From NCBI RefSeq assembly GCF_900021155.1, contig NZ_FCNT01000085.1, positions 1 through 64,000 on the forward strand: a DNA stretch of 64,000 nt, in the 5' to 3' direction. The notes beneath the pieces are model-generated. The model was not told the DNA's origin. It searched no databases and worked only from the letters and a program-made list of their open reading frames with translations. Made by a program: the position numbers and the translations under genes. The stretch's first letter is position 1, and each line of letters starts with the position of its first letter. This document shows, piece after piece, positions 1 through 8,183 of the stretch. This DNA comes from Alistipes sp. CHKCI003. Its GTDB lineage: Bacteria; Bacteroidota; Bacteroidia; Bacteroidales; Rikenellaceae.

Positions 1-300
1 CCCGCAGCTGCCGGTCGTATGGCTTCCGCCTATGACCGGACGCCCCCCCCCCCGACCGTTCCCCGGGAAGCTGCCGGGCGGATGCCGTTCCACCCGTACC
101 GGCCCGAACCGACGGACCGGTTGCCTCGTACCGGTCCATCCGGACCGGCTTTCGGCATTCCGTCATTCGCCGGATTCCCGGTGCGGGCTGCGTCCGGAGG
201 CAAGTGTCGCCGAATTCCCCGGTGCGGACGGCCTCCGGCGGCAGGTGTCGCCGGATACCCGATCCGGAGTCTTCCCGCTCGTCGCCCTGCATACGACCCG
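1..300. other. Gene-free GC-rich spacer
   Basis: No credible gene is visible here, although several frames stay open because of the high GC content. The stretch holds an 11-base C tract (43-53) and a two-copy direct repeat (181-262, listed separately). It lies downstream of the hutH-hutI transcription unit and before that unit's terminator. Confidence 0.5.
181..262. repeat. Two-copy 41 bp direct repeat
   Basis: Bases 181-221 and 222-262 are imperfect tandem copies. Both contain a GTGCGG start, a TCCGG-GGCA centre and an AGTGTCGCCG or GGTGTCGCCG end, with several substitutions between them. No coding function is apparent. Confidence 0.6.
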
Positions 301-335
301 AAAAAAACAGGACCGCCCCTTTCGACGATCCTGTT
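301..335 (-). terminator. Rho-independent terminator of hutHI
   Basis: Read on the minus strand, AACAGGA and TCCTGTT (329-335 and 306-312) form a stem around a 16-base loop, followed at once by a run of seven T. It lies about 250 bp downstream of the hutI stop and points the same way, so it probably ends that transcript. The region 336-586 between it and hutI holds nothing recognisable. Confidence 0.7.
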
Positions 336-586
336 GCGGCATCCCTTCCGATGCCGCCCGAACATTTGTCTCGAAGATGCTCCCTCATGATCCGGGGCAT
401 TCCGTTCTCTACTGTGGCCGCAACGGCATACGCATCCGGCTCATCCGCGTCATGCTGCCGCCGCACAGCGACATACGACGTTCGACAAACCGCCTGAGCC
501 CGGCCGTCTCAGCGGTCCTGCGCCGTCCGGCAGATTCCGGCTCCCCTGCTCCCGTCGTCCGCTGCGGCGGCACAAACCCGCCGGCG

Positions 587-1837
587 TCAAACGGCGGCCT
601 GTCCGATCTCCCGCCCTTGCAGGAACACGCGCCGGACAAGGGGCGTCGTATAGGCATAGGGCAGGAACGCCACCGACGGAATCGGATCGGTGAGGAAGAA
701 ATTGGCGACCTTGCCGACCGTGATCGAACCGTAGTCGCCGCTCACGCCCATGGCGTAAGCGCTGTTGAGCGTCGCGGCGTTGATCGCTTCGGCAGGCGTC
801 ATTCGCATGCGGATCGAGGCGAGCGAGACCACCATCTTCATGTTGCCCGACGGCGACGACCCCGGGTTGTAGTCCGATGCCAGCGCTACGCCCAGTCCGG
901 CGGCGATCATCTCGCGGGCGGGCGGATAGCTCATACCGAGGAAAAAGGCGGCCCCCGGCAGCAGCGTCGGCATGGTGCGCGTACCGCGCAGCGCAGCGAT
1001 CGCCGCGGCATCCATCCGTTCGAGGTGGTCCACCGACAGCGCACCGTGCTCAACGCCGACCTGCACGCCGCCCGAAACGGCCAGTTCGTTGGCGTGGATC
1101 TTCGGTACGAGCCCGTGCTCGGCTCCCGCCCGCATGATCCGAGCGGTCTCTTCGACCGTAAAGAACCCTTCGTCGCAGAAGACGTCGACGAACTCGGCCA
1201 ATCCCTCGCGGGCTACGGCCGGAATCATCTCGCGGCAGACCAGATCGACATACTCCGACTGACGGCCGATGTAGTCGCGGGCCACGGCGTGCGCCCCGAG
1301 GAAGGTGGCGCGCACAGCGATGGGCGAGGTCTCGCGGATACGGCGGATCACGCGCAGCATCTTCAGTTCGTCTGCGGTCGCGAGGCCGTAGCCGCTCTTG
1401 ATCTCGACGCACCCCGTACCCATGCGGATGATTTCGCGGATGCGCTCCATGGCCTGCTCGTACAACTCGTCCTCCGAGGCGGCGCGGAGCCGGTCGGCGG
1501 AGTTGAGAATGCCGCCGCCCCGGCGGGCGATCTCCTCGTAGCTCAGGCCGTTGATCTTGTCCAGAAACTCCTGTTCGCGGCTGCCGGCATAGACCAGATG
1601 GGTGTGCGAATCGCAGAACGACGGGAAGAGCGTCCCTCCCTCGGCATCCACCGTTTCGTCGGCCTCGATCGGTCCGAGCTCCGACATCGGTCCGAAGGCC
1701 GCGATGCGCCCCTCTTCGGCCAGCAGCCATGCGTCGGTCAGTTCGGGCAGCTCGGCCATCCCGGCACCGCAGACGCGCTCGACGCCTGCGGGACGGATGC
1801 CGACGATCCGGGCGATATTCTTTACCAGCAGCCTCAT
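587..1837 (-). CDS. hutI: Imidazolonepropionase
   Basis: Third enzyme of histidine degradation; hydrolyses 4-imidazolone-5-propionate to N-formimino-L-glutamate in the cytoplasm. The 416-residue length and the amidohydrolase layout fit HutI: an N-terminal beta segment, the metal-binding SHTHL motif near residue 117, the EIKSGYG segment, a conserved KIHANEL motif, and a late ASDYNPGSSPSGN segment with the metal-site Asp. Its ATG overlaps the hutH stop codon by four bases, so translation is probably coupled. Family assignment is clear; substrate is inferred from family and from the adjacent hutH, hutU and ftcD. Confidence 0.97.
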   Translation of the reverse strand: MRLLVKNIARIVGIRPAGVERVCGAGMAELPELTDAWLLAEEGRIAAFGPMSELGPIEADETVDAEGGTLFPSFCDSHTHLVYAGSREQEFLDKINGLSYEEIARRGGGILNSADRLRAASEDELYEQAMERIREIIRMGTGCVEIKSGYGLATADELKMLRVIRRIRETSPIAVRATFLGAHAVARDYIGRQSEYVDLVCREMIPAVAREGLAEFVDVFCDEGFFTVEETARIMRAGAEHGLVPKIHANELAVSGGVQVGVEHGALSVDHLERMDAAAIAALRGTRTMPTLLPGAAFFLGMSYPPAREMIAAGLGVALASDYNPGSSPSGNMKMVVSLASIRMRMTPAEAINAATLNSAYAMGVSGDYGSITVGKVANFFLTDPIPSVAFLPYAYTTPLVRRVFLQGREIGQAAV

Positions 1838-3312
1838 AACGAACGAAGGAACCGGATCGAGGATTCGATATGGGGATACATCACCTCGTCGTTCTCGATG
1901 AAGGGCACCTGCTTGCGGTAGGCGGCGTGGAGCGCCTCGATGGCGGGCGACGAACGGAGCGGACGGCGGAATTCGAGCGCCTGAGCCGCGTTGAAGAGCT
2001 CGATGGCCAACACGCGCTCCGTGTTGAGCACGACGCGCCAGAGTTTCGTCGCGGCGTTCGAGCCCATGCTCACATGGTCCTCCTGCCCCTGCGACGAGGG
2101 GATCGAATCCGCCGAAGCGGGCCAGCAGAGCCCCTTGTTCTGGCTGACGATCGAAGCGGCGGCGTACTGCGGAATCATGAAGCCGCTGTTCAGGCCCGGA
2201 TTCTTCACGAGGAAGTTGGGCAGTTCGCGCGCGCCCGAAATCAGCTTATAGGTGCGGCGCTCGGAGATGTTGCCCAGCTCGGCCACGGCGATCGCCAGAA
2301 AATCCATCGCCAGCGCGATCGGCTGGCCGTGGAAGTTGCCGGCCGAAACCACGACATCCTCGTCGGGGAAGACCGTCGGGTTGTCGGTCGCAGCGTTGAT
2401 TTCGGTCGTCAGCACGCTCTCGACATAGGCGATCGTATCCTTCGACGCGCCGTGCACCTGCGGGATGCAGCGGAACGAATAGGGATCCTGCACATGCGTC
2501 TTGGGCCGGGCGATCAGTTCGCTGCCCTCCAGCAGACGGCGGAACGCACGGGCCGTCTCCAGCTGGCCCTTGTGGGCGCGGATCAGGTGCACGTTGTCGG
2601 CGAAAGGTTCGATACGGCCGTCGAAAGCGTCGAGCGACATAGCACCCACCATGTCGGCCTGTGCGCTCAGGTGCTTGGCCTTGATGAGCGACCACACGCC
2701 GAACGAAGCCATGAACTGCGTACCGTTCAACAGGGCCAACCCCTCCTTCGATTGCAGGCGGATCGGCTCCCAGCCCAGCTCTTCGAGCACCTCGGCGGCG
2801 GGACGCACGGCACCCCCGTACTCCACCTCGCCCAGACCGAGCAGCGGCAGGGTCATGTGCGCGAGCGGCGCGAGGTCGCCCGAAGCGCCCAGCGATCCCT
2901 GCTGGTAAACCACGGGGAGTATGTCGTTGTTGAAGAAATCGAGGAGACGTTCGACCGTAGCGACCTGCGCTCCCGAATAGCCGTACGAGAGCGACTGCGC
3001 CTTCAGGAAGAGCATCAGCTTCACGATCTGCGCAGGTACGCGTTCGCCCGTGCCGCACGCATGCGACATGACGAGGTTTTGCTGGAGCCGAGCCAGCTCG
3101 TCGCGGCCCACGGAGACGTTGCACAGCGAACCGAAGCCCGTCGTAACGCCGTAGATCGGCCGGTCGGTGTCCTGCGCCTTGCGGTCGAGGTAGTCGCGGC
3201 ACTTTTGGATGCGTGCGCGGGCATCGTCGCTGAGTGCGAGTTTGTAGTTTTTGGTGAGGATCTCCTCCACGCGCTCCACCGAAAGGTGGTCGGCGCTGAT
3301 GTGATGAATCAT
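1834..3312 (-). CDS. hutH: Histidine ammonia-lyase
   Basis: First enzyme of the pathway; deaminates L-histidine to trans-urocanate. The protein is 492 residues, a usual size for the family. Residues 143-145 are Ala-Ser-Gly in GSLGASGDLAPL, which cyclise autocatalytically to the MIO electrophile in this family. The YGVTTGFG segment near residue 54 and the NPTVF segment are also typical. It starts the hutH-hutI unit and overlaps hutI by four bases. Upstream lies about 980 bp without genes, so it probably has its own promoter, but I could not find a convincing TTTG/TAnnTTTG pair there. Confidence 0.97.
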   Translation of the reverse strand: MIHHISADHLSVERVEEILTKNYKLALSDDARARIQKCRDYLDRKAQDTDRPIYGVTTGFGSLCNVSVGRDELARLQQNLVMSHACGTGERVPAQIVKLMLFLKAQSLSYGYSGAQVATVERLLDFFNNDILPVVYQQGSLGASGDLAPLAHMTLPLLGLGEVEYGGAVRPAAEVLEELGWEPIRLQSKEGLALLNGTQFMASFGVWSLIKAKHLSAQADMVGAMSLDAFDGRIEPFADNVHLIRAHKGQLETARAFRRLLEGSELIARPKTHVQDPYSFRCIPQVHGASKDTIAYVESVLTTEINAATDNPTVFPDEDVVVSAGNFHGQPIALAMDFLAIAVAELGNISERRTYKLISGARELPNFLVKNPGLNSGFMIPQYAAASIVSQNKGLCWPASADSIPSSQGQEDHVSMGSNAATKLWRVVLNTERVLAIELFNAAQALEFRRPLRSSPAIEALHAAYRKQVPFIENDEVMYPHIESSIRFLRSL

Positions 3313-4291
3313 CGGTTTATTCGAATTTAAGGTTTTTCAAATCGGTTGTTTTCGTATCGTTTCATTCCGCCCTCCGTCGGAAGCGGAGAGCGATGATCCT
3401 CCGGAACCGGCCCTCCTTCAGGAGTTCGGATCATTCGCTTTCGTGCAATCCCGCTCCCGCCCCGGCACAGCCCGAACCAGCGTACGGCCCGACAAAACGG
3501 CTGAACTGCTTTCTTCCATTTTCCGCCTCGGCGCAATCCGCCCCAGAATTTGGCCCGCCATTCGGCCCGACGAAACGTCCTTCGGCTTCCCGCCGCGGCA
3601 AAGTCCGGACCGGCGTGCGGCACTCTCCCTTGCTCATCAATAGGGTCGGATCGCTTTCTTCCATTTCCCATCTCGGCACAGCTCGAACTCTCGTTCGGCT
3701 TTGCCCTCGGCTTGTCGAAACGGTCCGATTTGCCGGCTCCGCTTCACACGCCCCTGCTCGGCCGTCGGGACCGGAACCGCATTTCGAACGGGCCCGACGC
3801 GCTAACGTCCTCCCGTACCCGCGCTTCGGCCGCAATCATGCGCAATCCCTTTCCGGCGCGGCGCAACGAAGAAGAGGCAGCGATCCGCCGACCTTCGGGA
3901 ACCGGCTTTCCGCATCCGCACCGCTCTGCTTCCGCACGGAATCCGACCGACAACTATGCGCGCCCCTTTTCCGGCCAGCAAAGCAGGAAGTGGCAGCAAT
4001 CCGGCCCGGAGTTCGGAGCGATGAAACCCGTTCCGTCCATCGGTGCTCCGTGCAGAGTGAACGGCCGGAGCATTCGACCGCTCCCGCCGAACCGGGTGCG
4101 AACCGAGCCGGCGCCCGCATATTGCCGAAGCAGGGAGACGGCTGCGAAAAACATCCGGAAGAGTCGAAAAGACGGCAGCAAACAGGATCGGCCTCTCCGA
4201 AACGGCCGATAGGGTCAGTCCGCCGGTCGGGATCGGGAGAACCCGACCGACCGGGCCTCCGCCCCTCACGGTCGGCCGGAGCCCTGCGCAT
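3313..4291. other. Long gene-free spacer inside the hut cluster
   Basis: About 980 bp separate hutU from hutH although both point left. Open frames exist on both strands, but they are compositionally odd (rich in R, P, S, A), overlap one another and resemble no protein. Bases 3424-3730 consist of degenerate repeats (separate entry). A GGTCGGG/CCCGACC stem at 4225-4248, just past the hutU stop, could act as a weak transcription stop but lacks a T run. Confidence 0.5.
3424..3730 (+). repeat. Degenerate dispersed intergenic repeat, copy 1
   Basis: Diverged units of roughly 70 bp recur here. The clearest internal match is GCTTTCTTCCATTT at 3508 and again at 3653, each followed by C(C/A)(G/T)CTCGGC(G/A)CA and, about 40 bp later, CGAAACG. 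The same consensus (CCCGCCTCGGC, then AGCCCGGACCGGC, then TTCGGC, then CGAAACGGT) appears at 60554-60700 on this strand and at 51590-51735 on the other strand. It looks like a decayed interspersed element. Confidence 0.55.
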
Positions 4292-6307
4292 TTACTCCTC
4301 CAACGCCTTGCGGATCAGAGCTTCGTCGGCGAAGTTGGGCAGCGTAACCCGCAGTCCGGGCGTACGCTCCATTTCGCGCTTGATCGCCGACACGGCACCC
4401 TCGTTGCGGGCCCAGCTGCGGCGGGCGATGCCGTTGTTCACGTCCCAGAGCAGCATCTCGCGGATGTGGCGCGCCGAATCGTCCGATCCGTCGATCACCA
4501 TGCCGAAGCCGCCGTTGATCACCTCGCCCCAGCCGACGCCGCCGCCGTTGTGGATCGAAACCCACGTCGCGCCGCGGAACGCATCGCCGATGACGTTCTG
4601 CACGGCCATGTCGGCCGTGCGGTTCGAACCGTCGTAGATGTTCGACGTCTCGCGGTAGGGCGAGTCGGTGCCCGACACGTCGTGGTGGTCGCGGCCCAGC
4701 ACGACGGGACCCGACAGACGGCCGTCGCGGATGGCCTCGTTGAAGGCCAGCGCAATCTTCGTGCGGCCTTCGGAATCGGCGTAGAGGATGCGCGCCTGCG
4801 AGCCCACGACGAGTTTGTTCTTGCCGGCTTCGCGGATCCAGTGGATGTTGTCGTCGAGCTGTCCGCAGATCTCCGCGGGCGCCGTGCGGCGGATCTCCTC
4901 CAGCACCTCGGCGGCCAGACGGTCCGTGAGTTCCAGATCCTCGGGCTTGCCCGAAGCGCAGACCCAGCGGAAGGGGCCGAAGCCGTAGTCGAAGAACATC
5001 GGGCCCATGATATCCTGCACGTAGGAAGGATAGCGGAAACGCCCCCTCTCGCCCATCACCTCGGCGCCGGCACGCGACGCCTCCAAGAGGAAGGCGTTGC
5101 CGTAGTCGAAGAAGTACATCCCCCCGGCAGCCAGCTTGTTGATCGCCTTGACCTGACGGCGCAGCGACTCCTGCACGCACTCCTTGAAGCGGGCGGGCTC
5201 CTCGGCCATCATCTTGTTCGAAGCCTCGTAGCTCAGGCCCACGGGGTAGTAACCGCCGGCCCACGGGTTGTGGAGCGACGTCTGGTCCGAGCCCAGATCG
5301 ACACGGATGTTCTCTGCGGCAAGGCGCTCCCAGAGGTCCACCACATTGCCCACGTAGGCCAGCGAGACGACCTCCTTCGCCTCCACGGCCTTGCGGATGC
5401 GCGGGATCAGTTCGTCGAGCGACTCGTGCAGTTCGTCGACCCAGCCCTGATCGTAGCGTTTGCGCGCGGCCTTGGGGTTGATCTCTGCCGTAACGCTCAC
5501 CACGCCCGAAATATTGCCTGCCTTGGGCTGTGCGCCCGACATGCCGCCCAGACCCGACGTTACGAACAACATGCCGCGGGCGTCGGTCCGGCCCGGCCCG
5601 AAACGCTTGCGGGCGGCGTTCATCACCGTGATGGTCGTGCCGTGCACGATGCCTTGCGGACCTATATACATATAGGATCCCGCCGTCATCTGGCCGTACT
5701 GCGACACGCCGAGCGCATTGAAACGCTCCCAGTCGTCGGGTTTCGAATAGTTGGGGATCACCATGCCGTTCGTAACGATCACGCGCGGAGCATCCCGGTG
5801 CGACGGAAACAGTCCGAGCGGATGGCCCGAGTACATCACGAGCGTCTGTTCGTCGGTCATCTCCGAGAGGTATTTCATCGTGAGGCGGTACTGCGCCCAG
5901 TTCTGGAACACGGCGCCGTTGCCTCCGTAGGTGATCAGCTCGTGCGGATGCTGGGCCACGGCCTTGTCCAGATTGTTCTGGATCATCAGCATGATGGCCG
6001 CCGCCTGACGCGACTTGTGGGGGTACTCCTCCACCGGACGCGCGTGCATCTCGTAATCGGGACGCAGGCGGTACATGTAGATGCGGCCGTACTTGCGCAG
6101 CTCCTCCGCAAATTCGCGCGCCAGCACGGCGTGGTGCTTCGCGGGGAAGTAGCGCAGGGCGTTTTTGATCGCCAGCACGCGCTCCTCGGGCGTCAGGATC
6201 TCCTTGCGGCGCGGCGCATGGTTGATCTGCTTGTCATAGGGCTTCGCGGCAGGCAGCACATCGGGAATGCCCGCGCGGATATCGTCTTGAAACTCTTGCA
6301 GTGTCAT
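4292..6307 (-). CDS. hutU: Urocanate hydratase
   Basis: Second enzyme of histidine degradation; adds water to urocanate to give imidazolonepropionate using tightly bound NAD+. The GLGGMSGAQPKAGNISG segment is the family's NAD-binding, glycine-rich stretch, and the YMYIGPQGIVHGTT and DQTSLHNPWAGGYYP segments are also characteristic. At 671 residues it is longer than the roughly 550-residue proteobacterial enzymes; the long form is the one I associate with Bacteroidota. It lies three bases after the ftcD stop, so the two form an operon. Confidence 0.97.
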   Translation of the reverse strand: MTLQEFQDDIRAGIPDVLPAAKPYDKQINHAPRRKEILTPEERVLAIKNALRYFPAKHHAVLAREFAEELRKYGRIYMYRLRPDYEMHARPVEEYPHKSRQAAAIMLMIQNNLDKAVAQHPHELITYGGNGAVFQNWAQYRLTMKYLSEMTDEQTLVMYSGHPLGLFPSHRDAPRVIVTNGMVIPNYSKPDDWERFNALGVSQYGQMTAGSYMYIGPQGIVHGTTITVMNAARKRFGPGRTDARGMLFVTSGLGGMSGAQPKAGNISGVVSVTAEINPKAARKRYDQGWVDELHESLDELIPRIRKAVEAKEVVSLAYVGNVVDLWERLAAENIRVDLGSDQTSLHNPWAGGYYPVGLSYEASNKMMAEEPARFKECVQESLRRQVKAINKLAAGGMYFFDYGNAFLLEASRAGAEVMGERGRFRYPSYVQDIMGPMFFDYGFGPFRWVCASGKPEDLELTDRLAAEVLEEIRRTAPAEICGQLDDNIHWIREAGKNKLVVGSQARILYADSEGRTKIALAFNEAIRDGRLSGPVVLGRDHHDVSGTDSPYRETSNIYDGSNRTADMAVQNVIGDAFRGATWVSIHNGGGVGWGEVINGGFGMVIDGSDDSARHIREMLLWDVNNGIARRSWARNEGAVSAIKREMERTPGLRVTLPNFADEALIRKALEE

Positions 6308-6310
6308 AGG

Positions 6311-8011
6311 CTATTTGATTTTGTTTTCCACGATTTCCAGCACCTCGCGCTCCATGCGCTCGGCATCGGCGGCCAGCGCCACGGCGTCGGCCACCAGCTT
6401 GTCGGCCGCGGCGCGGTCCTTGAGACCCGCGGCGTTGATCTTCACGTTGAGGCAGGCGCCCAGCACGGCGCTGCGGGCCGCCAGCGCACCCACGCCCGCG
6501 TCGGAGACGGAGTTGGGGTTGCCGATTTCGGCCATCGCCTTCACGACTTCGAAAGTCCTGAATGCGGTCTGCATCGTGCGCAGCGGAACCTGCGTGGCAT
6601 AGAGTGTGGCGGCTTCGAGTGCGGCAGCACGGGCGGCCTTCTCCTCGTCGGTCGACTTGGGCATCGAGAAGACGGCCATGATGCGGTTGAAAGCCTCCGT
6701 GTCTTCGTCCACCAGATGTAGCAGTTCGCGCATCAGCGCATGGCCCTTGTCGGCCCAATCGGAGAACTCCTCCCAACGGGCGTCCCAGCCGGCCTTGTGC
6801 GACGAGAGGTTGGCGACCATCGTGCCCAGCGCAGCGGCCAGCGCACCCATGTAGGCCGAGATCGAACCGCCGCCCGGGGCCGGCGACTCGCTCGCGGTCT
6901 CCTCGGCGAAACCGTCGCACGTGAGATCGACGAGTTTCCGGGTTCCCTTGCCGGTTTCGAGCAGGTACTCGATCACCTTCTCCTCGGGGTCGAAGGGCTT
7001 GAGGTCGGCCAGCCCCATCGACTTCACGGCGATCTTGATGATCTCCGCCTCCGAAAGGCCCGTCGAGCGCTGCTGTTTCTTCAGGAAATATTTGCCCGCC
7101 TCGACGAGCGCGCGCTTGGGGATCAGACCGACGATCTCGGTGCCCGTAACGCGCAGGCCGCGGGCGCCGGCCGCACGGCACACCTCGTCGAACGCCACGT
7201 GCAACGGCGTAACGGAGATGTTCGTGATGTTCATCGACACCTGTGCGATGCCGTATTCCTCGATGAACCAGCCGATCGCCTTGGTCGCCTTGAGCGTCCC
7301 GGGCTGCATGATCGTCTTGCCGTTCTCGTCCTTGAGGGGTTTGCCCACGGGCGAACCGCCCTCGCGCACGGGGCGGCCCTTCTCGCGCACGTCGAACGCG
7401 ACGGCATTGGCGCGGCGCGTGGAGGTGGTATTGAGGTTGAAGTTCACGGCGATCAGGAAGTCGCGCGCACCCACGGCCGTGGCGCCCGTGCGGGCGATCC
7501 CCTCGTCGAACGGACGGGCGCCGAAATCGGGCGCCTCCTCCTTGCGGGTCATGCGCTCGGGCAGCGCCTCGTACTCGCCCCGGCGGCACACGGCGAGGTT
7601 GCGGCGCTCGGGCGTGAAGGCGGCGGCTTCGTAGTTGTAGGTCGGAATGCGCAGCTCCTCGGCGATGCGCTTGGCCAGCGCCCGGGCCAGCTCGGCGCAC
7701 TCTTCGAGCGTGATGCCCGCGATGGGGATCAGCGGCAGCACGTCCGTGGCGCCCATACGGGGATGCGCGCCGTGGTGCTTCGACATGTCGATCAGTTCGG
7801 CGGCCTTCTTCACCCCTTCGAAGGCGGCCTCGACGACCGCCTCGGGCTCGCCGACGAAAGTTACGACCGTACGGTTGGTCGCCTCGCCCGGGTCGACGTC
7901 GAGCAGTTTGACGCCCTCGACGGCTTCGATCGCCGACGTGATCTGCCGGATGATGTTCTTGTCGCGGCCCTCGCTGAAATTGGGCACGCATTCTACGATA
8001 CGTTTTTCCAT
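6311..8011 (-). CDS. ftcD: Glutamate formimidoyltransferase / formimidoyl-THF cyclodeaminase
   Basis: Bifunctional enzyme finishing histidine breakdown: it moves the formimino group from formiminoglutamate to tetrahydrofolate, then cyclises and deaminates the product to 5,10-methenyl-THF. The N-terminal half begins VECVPNFSEGRD, the signature of the formiminotransferase fold; the C-terminal ~200 residues carry SPAPGGGSISAYMGALAAA, the cyclodeaminase signature. The frame opens further upstream, but the ATG at 8011 places VECVPNFSEG at the N-terminus as in homologues and sits 30 bp after a good promoter box. With this enzyme no hutG or hutF is needed, and none is present. Confidence 0.96.
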   Translation of the reverse strand: MEKRIVECVPNFSEGRDKNIIRQITSAIEAVEGVKLLDVDPGEATNRTVVTFVGEPEAVVEAAFEGVKKAAELIDMSKHHGAHPRMGATDVLPLIPIAGITLEECAELARALAKRIAEELRIPTYNYEAAAFTPERRNLAVCRRGEYEALPERMTRKEEAPDFGARPFDEGIARTGATAVGARDFLIAVNFNLNTTSTRRANAVAFDVREKGRPVREGGSPVGKPLKDENGKTIMQPGTLKATKAIGWFIEEYGIAQVSMNITNISVTPLHVAFDEVCRAAGARGLRVTGTEIVGLIPKRALVEAGKYFLKKQQRSTGLSEAEIIKIAVKSMGLADLKPFDPEEKVIEYLLETGKGTRKLVDLTCDGFAEETASESPAPGGGSISAYMGALAAALGTMVANLSSHKAGWDARWEEFSDWADKGHALMRELLHLVDEDTEAFNRIMAVFSMPKSTDEEKAARAAALEAATLYATQVPLRTMQTAFRTFEVVKAMAEIGNPNSVSDAGVGALAARSAVLGACLNVKINAAGLKDRAAADKLVADAVALAADAERMEREVLEIVENKIK

Positions 8012-8041
8012 ATATTTTCGGTTGGATTTAAGTTCTGACTT

Positions 8042-8076
8042 CAAAAGTAACAAATTTTCAGGAATCGGACACCAAA
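8042..8076 (-). promoter_or_regulatory. Promoter of ftcD-hutU
   Basis: On the minus strand TACTTTTG (8042-8049) matches the Bacteroidetes -7 consensus TAnnTTTG, with a TTTG (8073-8076) 23 bp upstream, a slightly long spacer. The ftcD ATG follows about 30 bp downstream. Confidence 0.6.
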
Positions 8077-8126
8077 TATGTAACGAAAAAATCGCATTCC
8101 GGTTAAGAAATATCACCGGCCCGCGC

Positions 8127-8157
8127 AAAAAGGGCCCGCGGCATTTGCCGCAGGCCC
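8127..8157 (-). terminator. Terminator of the TonB-receptor gene
   Basis: An 11-pair stem with one G-U pair (8132-8142 with 8147-8157), a four-base loop and a following run of five T on the minus strand. It lies directly downstream of the receptor stop at 8184 and insulates the ftcD promoter. Confidence 0.85.
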
Positions 8158-8183
8158 CCGTTCGTCGCAGCCGGAAAGGAGCG

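Noticed and set aside
3393-4637. A 414-codon plus-strand frame in the hut spacer
   Set aside because: It runs through degenerate repeats and into the hutU 3' end antisense; no protein-like motifs.
4466-6721. A 751-codon plus-strand frame over hutU and ftcD
   Set aside because: Antisense shadow of two enzymes with full motifs; the composition (H, R, V, A-rich) is typical of such shadows.
8012-8183. A cobalamin riboswitch for the BtuB-like receptor
   Set aside because: The receptor is transcribed leftward from 10193, and its 107-bp upstream gap holds only a terminator and no B12-box-like sequence.
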